DNA of 64,000 nucleotides from Gemmatimonadaceae bacterium (GTDB lineage Bacteria; Gemmatimonadota; Gemmatimonadetes; Gemmatimonadales; Gemmatimonadaceae), in contig JAHBVS010000001.1 of the NCBI GenBank assembly GCA_019637445.1, positions 779,586 through 843,585 of the forward strand. Reading direction: 5' to 3'. Below, one piece after another: positions 1 to 8,018 of this stretch (position 1 is its first letter; the number at the start of each line of letters is the position of its first letter). The notes beneath the pieces are model-generated. The model made no database searches. It saw only the letters and a program-made list of their open reading frames with translations, and had not been told where the DNA came from. The translations under genes and the position numbers were made by a program.

Positions 1-660
1 CGGCAGCGCCATCGCATCGAGCGAGAGCCGCTCGGCGGGCAGTTGCGCGGGCTTGGTCTCCAGCGGCTTCTTCTTCGCAGCCATGATACCCTTGAGCGAG
101 GGGTAGCGCGGCCGCGCAATGCCCTCGTCGATGGTGACCACCGCGGGCAGGGCGCACTCGACGAGCTCGTAGGCACCCTCAAGCTCGCGTCGCATCTTCG
201 CCGTCGTGCCATCGAACTCCAGCTTGGAGATCGCGGTGACGCAGGGCAGCCCGAGCAGTTCGGCGGTGATGGCACCGACCGCGCCGTGTGCGGTGTCGAT
301 GCTCATGCGCCCGAACATGATCAGGTCGTAGCCGCCATCCTTGAGCTCGGCGGCCAGCGCGCTGGCAATCGCGAACGAATCGGCCGGCACGTGGTCGGCC
401 TTGAGCTGCACGGCGCGGTCGGCACCCATCGACATCGCCTTACGCAGGGTCTCCTGCACGACGTCGGGGCCGAGGGAGATCACGACGACCTCTCCGGCGT
501 TGTCCTTCTCCTTGATCTGCAGGGCGGCCTCGACGGCGTAGCCATCGAAGTCGGAGACATCGAATTTGAGCCCCGATTCGTCCACGGCCTTGCCGGACGG
601 GGCAATCTTGAAGCGGACGTCCATGTCGGGGACGCGCTTTGTGAGCACGGCGATTTTCAC
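1..660 (-). CDS. etfB: Electron transfer flavoprotein beta subunit, 3' end cut by the window edge
   Basis: The 220 codons visible begin at a GTG at 660 and read V-K-I-A-V-L-T-K-R-V-P-D-M-D, the typical ETF-beta start. About 30 C-terminal residues of a usual 250-residue subunit lie beyond base 1. Near the C-terminal part are R-R-E-L-E-G, then P-A-V-V-T-I-D-E-G and Y-P-S-L-K-G-I-M-A-A-K-K-K-P, which match the ETF-beta signature region. With EtfA the protein forms the cytoplasmic FAD/AMP-binding electron carrier that takes electrons from acyl-CoA dehydrogenases; the glutaryl-CoA dehydrogenase at 4874-6109 is a natural donor. etfA is not in view and probably lies just outside. No ATG fits, and the GTG start is supported by full alignment of the N-terminus to the family pattern. 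Confidence 0.93.
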   Translation of the reverse strand, partial: MKIAVLTKRVPDMDVRFKIAPSGKAVDESGLKFDVSDFDGYAVEAALQIKEKDNAGEVVVISLGPDVVQETLRKAMSMGADRAVQLKADHVPADSFAIASALAAELKDGGYDLIMFGRMSIDTAHGAVGAITAELLGLPCVTAISKLEFDGTTAKMRRELEGAYELVECALPAVVTIDEGIARPRYPSLKGIMAAKKKPLETKPAQLPAERLSLDAMALP

Positions 661-712
661 GGCGGTCTTCGGGGTTGAGTACCCCGGGGAATTTAGCCGC
701 GGTCACAGAGCG

Positions 713-772
713 ACGAAAGACGAAGGACGGAGGGGGCGAGGCCGTACGGCCTCGCCTCTTTCGTCCTCCGTC
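713..772. repeat. Long imperfect hairpin with perfect 22-bp palindromic core (dispersed repeat, copy 1)
   Basis: A perfect palindrome at 735-756 (centre GGCCGTACGGCC) is extended by outer arms (about 719-734 and 757-772) that pair with a few mismatches, several of which would be G-U pairs in RNA. The element directly follows the stop codon of the upstream minus-strand gene and precedes etfB, so it may end transcription or protect the 3' end. There is no T tract. A related element with the same core layout and a purine-rich left flank is present at 57101-57160. Confidence 0.75.
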
Positions 773-2082
773 TACATGATCGGCGCCAGTTCGGTCTGCG
801 TCAGGGCGCTCCGATAGCGGATCAGCACCCCCAGCGAGAGGGCGCTGAACGCCAGCCCGGCGACTGCCAACGCGGCCGGTCCTAGACCCGTCCACAACAG
901 CGCCGCAAAGGCGGTCATCGCCGTGATTTGGCGCGCCGTCTCGAGGGCTGCGGCCCACTTGGCGCTCTCGAAGACACCGCCGACACCGGCGAGGGCAATC
1001 GCGATGAAGAACGCTGCCGCGGCCGCCTGCGCCATCGGAATCGTGTCGACGCGCTGCAGGAGCACGAAGGCCGCCACCAGTGCGGCGGCGAACTGCGCGA
1101 ACGCGTACCACGCCAGCGGCGCCGGCACCGGCGGGTCAAAGGTCTCGAAAGTCTCGCGACTCACTTCCTTCGGCCGCTCGATCTCCCCAAGCTCAGCCGG
1201 CCGCCAACCCGGCCGCCCAAACACGATCCGCCACTTGTCACGCCAGCGCCTGGCCGCCCACGCGTCGCGCGCGATCTGCACGAACACGTGCACGTTTGCC
1301 CACAGCGGATTCCAGCTGCGCAGCGGCTTGGTGATCCCATAGACCGGCTCCTCCTCCTCGACCTGGAAGCTGCCGAACCAACGGTCGAAGACGATGAACA
1401 CGCCCGCGTAGTTCTTGTCCTGGTACTTGGGGTTCACGCCGTGATGCACGCGATGGTGCGAGGGGGTGTTGAGAATCAGCTCGCCGAGCGGCGACAGGCG
1501 CCCGACGGCTCGCGTGTGGATCCAGAACTGGTAGACGAGATTGAGCGCGTTACAGGCCACGAACATGCGCCACGGCACGCCGATGAAGGCCAGCGGCATG
1601 TAGAACACCCACGACATCAGCCCGTGCAGCGCACTCTGCCGCAGCGCCACCGGCAGGTTGTACTCCTCGCTGCTGTGGTGCACCACGTGGCCGGCCCACA
1701 GCACGTTGATCTCGTGCGCGTAGCGATGGCTCCAGTAATAGCAGAAATCCACGAGTACGAAAACCGCGGCCCAGCTCAGCAGCGCCGCGCCATCGACGGC
1801 GAGCCACGGGAACGCGTCCAGCGCAGCGAACGGCGCACGCTCCGGCCAGGCCGGCACCACGCGTGAGAGATGCTGCAGCGTCCAGCGCTCCCCCACCCAG
1901 ATGAAGATCCCGATGCTGAAGAGCTTGGTGAAGATGCCCGAGAGCTGGCTCAGGATCCCACAGCTCAGATCGCTCAGCGAGTCGTTCAATCGCAGCACTC
2001 GCCGTCCCGTCACCTGGCTCCATAGGAGCTCGGCGCCGATCAGCAGAAAGAACAAGGGGATGCTGGCCTGGATGATGCCCAT
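772..2082 (-). CDS. Fatty acid hydroxylase / sterol desaturase superfamily membrane protein
   Basis: This 436-residue integral membrane protein has the eight-histidine di-iron motif set of the superfamily: H-R-Y-A-H (119-123), H-V-V-H-H (132-136) and H-H-R-V-H-H (209-214). Such enzymes hydroxylate or desaturate lipids at the membrane using O2. Membrane segments flank the motifs, and a C-terminal block from about 330 adds three or four more hydrophobic segments, an arrangement like the alkylglycerol monooxygenase (TMEM195-type) branch. The substrate cannot be read from the sequence. The ATG at 2082 is 25 bp from the divergent dehydrogenase gene at 2108, so the two promoters overlap. The gene ends directly at a large hairpin. 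Confidence 0.88.
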   Translation of the reverse strand: MGIIQASIPLFFLLIGAELLWSQVTGRRVLRLNDSLSDLSCGILSQLSGIFTKLFSIGIFIWVGERWTLQHLSRVVPAWPERAPFAALDAFPWLAVDGAALLSWAAVFVLVDFCYYWSHRYAHEINVLWAGHVVHHSSEEYNLPVALRQSALHGLMSWVFYMPLAFIGVPWRMFVACNALNLVYQFWIHTRAVGRLSPLGELILNTPSHHRVHHGVNPKYQDKNYAGVFIVFDRWFGSFQVEEEEPVYGITKPLRSWNPLWANVHVFVQIARDAWAARRWRDKWRIVFGRPGWRPAELGEIERPKEVSRETFETFDPPVPAPLAWYAFAQFAAALVAAFVLLQRVDTIPMAQAAAAAFFIAIALAGVGGVFESAKWAAALETARQITAMTAFAALLWTGLGPAALAVAGLAFSALSLGVLIRYRSALTQTELAPIM

Positions 2083-2107
2083 CGCCCGGGAATAGTAGAT
2101 TCAGCCC

Positions 2108-2911
2108 GTGACCGAAACCACCCAGACACTCCGCCCGCTCGCGGTCGTGACCGGCGCCTCGGCCGGACTCGGCAAGGAATTCGCGACGCAACTCGCCCAG
2201 CGGGGCTTCGACCTCCTGCTCGTGGCCCGCGACGCCGAGCGGCTGGGGGCGCTCGCCGACGAGCTCTCGCTGCTGCACGGCGTCACCGCGACGCCCTGGC
2301 CGGCCGATCTCTCGCGCGACGTGGACATGCGCGGGCTCGCCGAGCACCTGGCCAAGGAGTCGCGGCTGATGGTGCTGGTGAACAACGCCGGCTTCGGCAC
2401 CAAGGGGAAGCTCGCCACGCGTCCGGTGGGCGAGCAGGCCACGATGCTCGAGCTGCACGTGATGGCGCCCTACCTGCTCACGCGCGCGGCGCTGCCGGGC
2501 ATGATCGAGCGGCGCGAGGGTGTGATCATCAACGTGGCATCGGTGGCCTCATTCACCGCGAGCCAAGGCAACGTGAACTACTGCGCGACCAAGGCCTACC
2601 AGCGCGTGTTCAGCGAGGGCCTGGCGATGGAGCTCGCGGGAACCGGCGTGCACGTGCAGGCACTCTGTCCCGGATTCACGCACACGGAGTTCCACGAGCG
2701 GATGCAGATCGACAAGACGAAGGGCATCCCGAACTGGGCCTGGCTGACGGCGGACCGGGTGGTGCGCGAGTCTCTGGACGAGGCGTTCCGCGGTGGTCCG
2801 AGTGTGGTGATTCCCGGCAAGCGCTACAAGCTCACGGTGTTCGCGCTGCGACATATGCCGCTATGGCTGCGGCGCAGGATGCAGGCGCGGTACTCGAAGG
2901 CGCGCGTCTAG
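2108..2911 (+). CDS. Short-chain dehydrogenase/reductase (SDR)
   Basis: A 267-residue Rossmann-fold oxidoreductase starting at GTG. The cofactor motif T-G-A-S-A-G-L-G lies at about 15-22, N-N-A-G near 95, and the catalytic Y-C-A-T-K about 60 residues later, so all classical SDR landmarks are present. Arginine after the second strand (L-V-A-R-D) suggests NADP(H). The C-terminal tail (L-R-H-M-P-L-W-L-R-R-R) is basic and hydrophobic and may touch the membrane. The substrate is unknown; the divergent lipid hydroxylase suggests a lipid or aldehyde intermediate. It converges on the next gene with a 4-bp overlap of the two stop codons. Confidence 0.88.
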   Translation: MTETTQTLRPLAVVTGASAGLGKEFATQLAQRGFDLLLVARDAERLGALADELSLLHGVTATPWPADLSRDVDMRGLAEHLAKESRLMVLVNNAGFGTKGKLATRPVGEQATMLELHVMAPYLLTRAALPGMIERREGVIINVASVASFTASQGNVNYCATKAYQRVFSEGLAMELAGTGVHVQALCPGFTHTEFHERMQIDKTKGIPNWAWLTADRVVRESLDEAFRGGPSVVIPGKRYKLTVFALRHMPLWLRRRMQARYSKARV

Positions 2912-3429
2912 CGCGGCGCGAACGGCGCAAGCGCCGCCCGCCGCACCCGCACGATCCAGATCGCACTCACGGTCGTCACCACCGCGGTGGCAATCCCGAC
3001 CGCAGCGCCGAAGCCGGCGTTCGCCATCACGACCGCGCGCAGGGCGTCGTAGCGCGTGATGGTCTCGGAGGCAAAGGCCGCAATGAGGCCGGCGTAGCTG
3101 AACGTCATCCACCAGTAGTGGCTCTCGATGAGTCCGGCCCGACGATGCGGATTGCGCGCGAGGCGGGCGGCGCGCGCACGGCGCGCGACCCAGGTCCCGA
3201 CCACGATGCCGGTCAGCGAGATGACCGCCGCAACGTGGAACGGCCCGAAGGTCCCGAACAAGCGATAGATCAGAAAGGCCGTGACGTTGACGGTCGTCAT
3301 CGCGCCGACGTAGACCCAGCCGAGCTGGCGGTGTCGCCGGCCGCCCTTCCCGCCGAGGGCGAGTACGATTGCCCCGACTGCCATGGCAAAGAACGCCGAT
3401 CCGAGGTGTAGCGCGCCGATTGGGTGCAA
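2908..3429 (-). CDS. DUF2306-like predicted membrane protein
   Basis: An open frame continues upstream to 3549, but I place the start at TTG 3429 because a GGAGG lies five bases ahead of it and the protein then begins L-H-P-I-G-A-L-H-L-G, typical for this family. The 173 residues contain four hydrophobic segments, with R-R-H-R-Q-L-G-W-V-Y-V between the first pair and H-Y-W-W-M-T-F-S-Y near the third. The pattern matches DUF2306/YoaS-like small membrane proteins of unknown role. The upstream extension is Arg-rich and not protein-like. Confidence 0.72.
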   Translation of the reverse strand: MHPIGALHLGSAFFAMAVGAIVLALGGKGGRRHRQLGWVYVGAMTTVNVTAFLIYRLFGTFGPFHVAAVISLTGIVVGTWVARRARAARLARNPHRRAGLIESHYWWMTFSYAGLIAAFASETITRYDALRAVVMANAGFGAAVGIATAVVTTVSAIWIVRVRRAALAPFAPR

Positions 3430-3551
3430 CAGTGCCTCCGTAGTCCGTTCGAGACCACTACGGGGATTCTCCGACAAGGTTGCAGCGGAGGCCCTACGGT
3501 GGCGCGCGGCACGGCTCCGTAGCGTGCAGTCGGCCCCTTCGCGAGTCACGG

Positions 3552-3938
3552 ATGTCCTACACGCGCCTTCTGTTCACCTGGTTGCTTCTCGCTGTGCTGA
3601 TGCCACTCAATGGCATCCTGCGTGAGTTCGGGCTCAAGCGGTTTCTCCCCGCGACGGCAGCCGACTGGGCGAGTGCTGCGACCGGGATCGCTATCATTCT
3701 CGTCACGACACGGCTGCTGTTTCGCGTTCCGGCCGATGCGCCCAGCGTGAGGCTCGCCGCGCAGGCCATGCTGCTCGTGCTGCTCACGGTGGCCTACGAG
3801 TTCGGCATCGGGCTGATGGGTGGCCAGAGCCTCGCCGAGCTCAGTGGGCACTACGCCCTGTGGCGCGGGGAGGCTTGGCCGTTGGTGTTGCTCGCGCTTG
3901 GGGCCACGCCGTTCCTGTGGCGGGGACTCGCGCGATAG
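3552..3938 (+). CDS. Small hypothetical membrane protein
   Basis: Start chosen at ATG 3552 (M-S-Y-T-R-L-L-F-T-W), because hydrophobic protein sequence begins there and the upstream 24 codons are Arg-rich. The 128 residues have four likely membrane helices and end W-R-G-L-A-R. I do not recognise the family. It is divergent from the DUF2306-like gene, with about 120 bp between starts. Confidence 0.6.
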   Translation: MSYTRLLFTWLLLAVLMPLNGILREFGLKRFLPATAADWASAATGIAIILVTTRLLFRVPADAPSVRLAAQAMLLVLLTVAYEFGIGLMGGQSLAELSGHYALWRGEAWPLVLLALGATPFLWRGLAR

Positions 3939-4008
3939 TTTGCGCAGCACGGCGTGGACTGCGCGATATTCAGCGCGTGAGCCCAACAGCGTCGATCCCC
4001 CGTAAGCA

Positions 4009-4827
4009 ATGAATCTCGACAATCAGGTCGTGCTGCTCACCGGGGCAGCCGGCGGCATTGGCCGCGCACTCGCGGGAGCGTTGTCCGGCGCGGGATGCCG
4101 GCTCGCACTCGTGGACCGCGACGAACGTGGCCTGCGCGAGACAGCGGCGGCGCTGCCCCAGACCGGCCGCCGCGTGAGCCTGCACGTCTGTGATCTCGCC
4201 GACCGCGAGGCACTGCGAGCGCTGCCCCAGGCCGTGCTGCACGAGCACGACGCCATCCACGTGCTGGTCAACAACGCCGGCGTCGGCGTCGGCGGCACGT
4301 TCGAGCAGGTCGGCGAGGAGGACTTCGACTGGCTGATGCGCGTCAACTTCCACGCGGTGGTGGACCTCACCCGCGCGGTGTTGCCCGTGTTGCGACGCAA
4401 CGCGGCACCGAGCCGGATCGTGAACGTCTCAAGTCTGTATGGCCTTGTGTCACCACCCGGCCAGACGGCCTACAGCGCAAGCAAGTTCGCGGTCCGCGGC
4501 TTCAGCAACGCGCTCCGACACGAACTGCGCGGTGGTTCAATCGGCGTATTGGTGGTGCATCCCGGCGGCGTCTCAACGGGCATCGCCGACAATGCCCGTG
4601 CTCCGCAGGGCATGGACCCCGCGGAGTTCGATCGCATTCGCAAGGAGAAGAACCGCCTGTTGCGGATGCCGCCCGCGAAGGCGGCGCGGATCATCGTCCG
4701 CGCCATCGAAGCAGACAAGGCGCGCGTGATCGTCGGCTTCGACGCCAAGGTCGTCGCGCTACTCGAGCGACTGATGCCCGTCAGCTACTGGCGCGTGCTC
4801 GAGTGGCTCATGACGCGCCGCAGATAG
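4009..4827 (+). CDS. Short-chain dehydrogenase/reductase (SDR)
   Basis: A 272-residue classical SDR: T-G-A-A-G-G-I-G (about 11-18) binds the dinucleotide, D after the second strand (A-L-V-D-R-D) suggests NAD(H) preference, N-N-A-G is near 88, and Y-S-A-S-K is the catalytic pair. The C-terminal third includes P-G-G-V-S-T-G-I, usual after the active site, and a hydrophobic tail (V-A-L-L-E-R-L-M-P-V-S-Y-W) seen in membrane-associated SDRs acting on lipids or retinol-like substrates. Substrate not known. It is only distantly similar to the SDR at 2108 and not a recent duplicate. Confidence 0.88.
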   Translation: MNLDNQVVLLTGAAGGIGRALAGALSGAGCRLALVDRDERGLRETAAALPQTGRRVSLHVCDLADREALRALPQAVLHEHDAIHVLVNNAGVGVGGTFEQVGEEDFDWLMRVNFHAVVDLTRAVLPVLRRNAAPSRIVNVSSLYGLVSPPGQTAYSASKFAVRGFSNALRHELRGGSIGVLVVHPGGVSTGIADNARAPQGMDPAEFDRIRKEKNRLLRMPPAKAARIIVRAIEADKARVIVGFDAKVVALLERLMPVSYWRVLEWLMTRRR

Positions 4828-4830
4828 TGG

Positions 4831-4856
4831 GTGGCCCGGCTCTGGCGCCGGGCCAC
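4831..4856. terminator. Hairpin between convergent genes
   Basis: A perfect 9-bp stem, GTGGCCCGG (4831-4839) pairing with CCGGGCCAC (4848-4856), with an 8-base loop. It lies between the stop codons of two convergent genes (SDR at 4827, gcdH at 4874) and could stop transcription from both sides. There is no T tract, so it may be a weak or factor-assisted terminator. Confidence 0.65.
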
Positions 4857-4873
4857 CGCACGCATTGCCGTCG

Positions 4874-6109
4874 TCAGCCCCCGAACGCGTTCATCCCCGT
4901 CACGGCCTGCCCGAGGATCAGCGAGTGCACGTCGTGCGTGCCCTCGTACGTGTACACGCTCTCGAGATTGGCCATATGCCGCATCGACGCATACTCGGCC
5001 ACGATGCCGTTGCCGCCAAGCAGGCGCCGCGCCTCACGTGCGCACTCAGTCGCGATGTGCACGTTGTTGCGCTTCGCCAGTGAGACCTGCTGCGGCGTAA
5101 ACGTGCCGGCGTCCTTCATGCGGCCGAGGTGCAGCGAGACGAGCTGGCCCTTCACAATCTCCGTCAGCATATCCGCCAGTCGCACCTGCTGGATCTGGAA
5201 GCCACCGATCGGCCGGCCGAACATCACGCGCTCCTTTGAGTAGCTGAGCGCCTCCTCGTAGCAGGCCATCGCCGCGCCGAGCGCACCCCAGGAGATGCCG
5301 TAGCGCGCCTGCGTGAGGCACATCAGTGGGCTCTTGAGGCCGCCGCTCTTGGGCAGGATGGCATCGGCGGGCAGGTGCACGTCGCTGAACACCAACTCGC
5401 TGGTGACCGAGGCGCGCAGCGAAAGCTTGCCCTTCTGGTCCTTGGCCGTGAAGCCCTTGGCGTCCGTGGGCACGAGGAAGCCGCGAATGCTCGCGCCGCT
5501 CTCATCGTTGTCCTCGGTCTTGGCCCAGACCACGGCCACGTGCGCCATCGTACCGTTGGTGATCCACATCTTGGCGCCATTCAGAATCCACGTGCCGTCC
5601 TTCTGCTGCTTGGCGCGCGTGATCATGCCGGCCGGGTTCGAGCCGTAGTCGGGCTCGGTGAGCCCGAAGCAGCCGATCTTCTCGCCCTTCGCCATCTGCG
5701 GCAGCCAATGCTTCTTCTGCTCCTCGCTACCAAACGCGTAGATGGGATACATCACCAACGAGCCCTGCACGCTGGCGAACGAGCGGATGCCTGAATCGCC
5801 GCGCTCAAGTTCCTGGTTGATGAGCCCGTACATCACGTTGCTGAGGCCCGCGCAGCCGTACTCCTCCGGCAGGTTCGCGCCCAGGAAGCCGAGTTCACCG
5901 ATCTCGGGAATCAGCTCTGATGGGAAGCGGCCCTCGACGTAGCAGTCGCCGATGATCGGAAGGACCTTCTCGTCGACGAAGGCACGGACGGAGTCGCGCA
6001 CAGCGCGCTCTTCTTCCGTCAGCGCGGCATCGATGTTGAACAGGTCGCCCTCGCGCGGCTTGAGCTGCGGCGAGGCGAGAAAGGTCTGGGTATCGAGGTC
6101 GGAAGCCAT
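4874..6109 (-). CDS. gcdH: Glutaryl-CoA dehydrogenase (acyl-CoA dehydrogenase family)
   Basis: This 411-residue FAD enzyme oxidises and decarboxylates glutaryl-CoA to crotonyl-CoA in lysine/tryptophan or aromatic-acid breakdown and passes electrons to ETF (etfB is at the window start). The GCDH features are clear: R-S-F-A-S-V-Q-G-S-L-V-M with the substrate arginine, G-S-E-E-Q-K, the flavin segment C-F-G-L-T-E-P-D-Y-G-S-N, and the catalytic base in Y-T-Y-E-G-T-H-D (Glu about 389). Length and C-terminus are complete. The best alternative is another acyl-CoA dehydrogenase, but the R-S-x-x-S-V-Q plus Y-E-G-T-H-D pair favours GCDH. Confidence 0.92.
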   Translation of the reverse strand: MASDLDTQTFLASPQLKPREGDLFNIDAALTEEERAVRDSVRAFVDEKVLPIIGDCYVEGRFPSELIPEIGELGFLGANLPEEYGCAGLSNVMYGLINQELERGDSGIRSFASVQGSLVMYPIYAFGSEEQKKHWLPQMAKGEKIGCFGLTEPDYGSNPAGMITRAKQQKDGTWILNGAKMWITNGTMAHVAVVWAKTEDNDESGASIRGFLVPTDAKGFTAKDQKGKLSLRASVTSELVFSDVHLPADAILPKSGGLKSPLMCLTQARYGISWGALGAAMACYEEALSYSKERVMFGRPIGGFQIQQVRLADMLTEIVKGQLVSLHLGRMKDAGTFTPQQVSLAKRNNVHIATECAREARRLLGGNGIVAEYASMRHMANLESVYTYEGTHDVHSLILGQAVTGMNAFGG

Positions 6110-6142
6110 CAGGTTCTCGGGTCGGGTGGAGACTCGGGAAAT

Positions 6143-7243
6143 CTAACGGTCGGCCCCGGCTGCGCGGCGGAGCAGTGCCTCGGCCGCCGGATCCTCGTAC
6201 ACGAGGGCCCCGGCACGGCGCACACGCGACACCATTCGCCCCTCGGCCCAGAGCCCGACGGCCCGCCGCTCGCTCGAGGACCAGCCCGAGAAACGTGGCA
6301 TCCGGACCTCCCACTGGCGCAGGATCCAGTGGCCACTCGGCAGTTCCTCGAATCGCAGCTCGCCCCCCAGCCCATCAATGCGATGGTGGATGGGCGGGTT
6401 CACGTACGCGTACTGGACCTCGCGGAGGTGCAGCGTGGCGCGGTCGAGCCAGAAGATGCCGGTCACATCGGCGATGCCGGGCCCGGGTACGCGGGCGGGC
6501 TCGAACTCCACGCCCACCCAGTCCGGGTGACGCGCCTCATCGGCCACGCGACGGAAGCAGTAGCGCTCGGCGAATCGCTCGTCGGCCACGACGGGCAGCG
6601 TCGGCGCGTGGTAGGTCGTCGTGTCGCTGTGCAGGCTGCGGCGGATGAAGCCGAAGCGGAACAGCGAGTCGTAGTAGGTCGGCGGATGCGGATCCTCAAG
6701 GCCAACGCGGCGCACGGACTCCTCGCGTAGATCGAGCTCGCCGCCGAATACGTTGGCCTGGTACTGCACCGCCTCGACGTCCAACGAGGAGTCGCGCGCG
6801 GCAATCTGCGTGCTGAGGAGGACCGCGCGGGCCTGCTCCCAGAGTTGCCAGGCCACGGCCTCACCGCGCGGGCCGCAGATGCGGTCTTCCTCGACGCGCA
6901 TCGGCGCGAGCGTGACGCTGCTGCCGCGCAAGATGTAGGTGAGTGCGCGGACCTCTCCGCGGGCCAGTAGTTGTGGCGGCAGAGACTCGGGGCGGAACCC
7001 GGGTCGCAGCACGCGGAGGCGCACCGTGCCTGGCAGGGCGAGGCGAACCGTGAAGCGGCCGCTGTCGTCGGTGACGAGACGGCCAGTGGCCTCCTCGGCG
7101 CTCCACTCGACGAGAACACGGGCCGCCGGTGCGACCGAGTCGGGGCGGATGAGTGTGCCGCGGAGCTGCTGCGCGGGCGCGGTCGTGGGCAGCAAAGCCG
7201 CAACGACCGCGCAATGGGCCGCAGCGCAGCATCGCCGCGACAT
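6143..7243 (-). CDS. Secreted protein with carboxypeptidase-regulatory-like domain
   Basis: The start is taken at ATG 7243, which gives a signal peptide (M-S-R-R-C-C-A-A-A-H ... A-P-A-Q-Q); the longer open frame upstream only shadows the neighbouring gene. The 366-residue protein begins with a beta-rich domain of the carboxypeptidase-regulatory-like type (L-R-G-T-L-I then R-L-V-T-D-D-S-G-R-F-T-V and L-R-V-L-R-P-G-F). The rest is mixed beta sequence with a run E-V-Q-Y-A-Y-V-N-P, as in outer-membrane or surface proteins annotated only by this domain. No catalytic motif is visible. It is 4 bp downstream of the SprT-like gene. Confidence 0.7.
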   Translation of the reverse strand: MSRRCCAAAHCAVVAALLPTTAPAQQLRGTLIRPDSVAPAARVLVEWSAEEATGRLVTDDSGRFTVRLALPGTVRLRVLRPGFRPESLPPQLLARGEVRALTYILRGSSVTLAPMRVEEDRICGPRGEAVAWQLWEQARAVLLSTQIAARDSSLDVEAVQYQANVFGGELDLREESVRRVGLEDPHPPTYYDSLFRFGFIRRSLHSDTTTYHAPTLPVVADERFAERYCFRRVADEARHPDWVGVEFEPARVPGPGIADVTGIFWLDRATLHLREVQYAYVNPPIHHRIDGLGGELRFEELPSGHWILRQWEVRMPRFSGWSSSERRAVGLWAEGRMVSRVRRAGALVYEDPAAEALLRRAAGADR

Positions 7244-7247
7244 CGCG

Positions 7248-8018
7248 CTACGCACTGCGCTTGGCCCTCGGCAACGCCCCCACCTCGCGGCACTTCCGCC
7301 GGAAGTCGAGGCCGTGGTCGATCGGCAGGCCCTGCTCGTGCTGCCACTGATGCACCATCTCGTGCAGCAGCGTGTCGACCGCGCTGGCGAAGCCGTCGCG
7401 CCGGATGTGCCGCGCGCTGATGGCGATCTCCGGCCCGCCGCCCTCCACGCCGGGCGCATAGTGCCCGAGCCGCCGAACCATCCGCCGCGAGACGCGAATG
7501 GGCACGAGCTTGAGCGACGCGCCAAAGCGTTCGCCGTTGAGTCGCGTGTGCCACTCGGCCAAGCGCTCGGCCAGCGCTTCGTCTTCCGGATGCGTGCGCT
7601 CGGGCGCGCGCGGCGGCTTGGTGTGCGCCGGCAACGGGTAGGCGATGATCGCCTGGCGTGCCGCCTGACGCTCCCAAGTGCGCCGCGCCATTACGAAGCG
7701 CACGATCTGCGCGTGCATCTCCACTGGCGCGTCGCAGAAGCCTTCGTGCACGCGCAGCTCGAAGCCCTTGATGCTCACGACCACGGAACGGTTGCGCGTG
7801 AGCACCAGCGACTTCACGTGTTGCAGGCCAAGACCGCGCAGGGCGCCCAGCAGGCGATCTGCCGCGCGCTCGGCGTCGGCGGCGTCCTCGGCGTCCTGTT
7901 CGTCGCGCTCGTCGATGTCCGCCATCGGCTCGAGATTCGCTTCCTCCGGGTGCGGCGAGACCGAGTTGCCGTCACCGGCGATCGGCGCGCCAAAGTCGAA
8001 GCCGAGCTGCCCGCTCAT
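7248..8018 (-). CDS. SprT-like zinc metalloprotease-domain protein
   Basis: Start set at ATG 8018 (M-S-G-Q-L-G-F-D-F-G), which overlaps the upstream gene stop by 4 bp. The 256-residue protein carries H-E-M-V-H at about 219-223, followed by H-E-Q-G-L-P-I-D-H-G, the SprT/Spartan-type zinc active site, and a C-terminal F-R-R-K-C-R-E-V-G. SprT-domain proteins include proteases that cut proteins crosslinked to DNA. The middle has an Arg-rich region and the N-terminal third an acidic stretch (D-I-D-E-R-D-E-Q-D-A-E-D). The N-terminal Q-L-G-F-D-F resembles a sliding-clamp-binding peptide. Function in DNA repair is inferred, not shown. Confidence 0.8.
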   Translation of the reverse strand: MSGQLGFDFGAPIAGDGNSVSPHPEEANLEPMADIDERDEQDAEDAADAERAADRLLGALRGLGLQHVKSLVLTRNRSVVVSIKGFELRVHEGFCDAPVEMHAQIVRFVMARRTWERQAARQAIIAYPLPAHTKPPRAPERTHPEDEALAERLAEWHTRLNGERFGASLKLVPIRVSRRMVRRLGHYAPGVEGGGPEIAISARHIRRDGFASAVDTLLHEMVHQWQHEQGLPIDHGLDFRRKCREVGALPRAKRSA

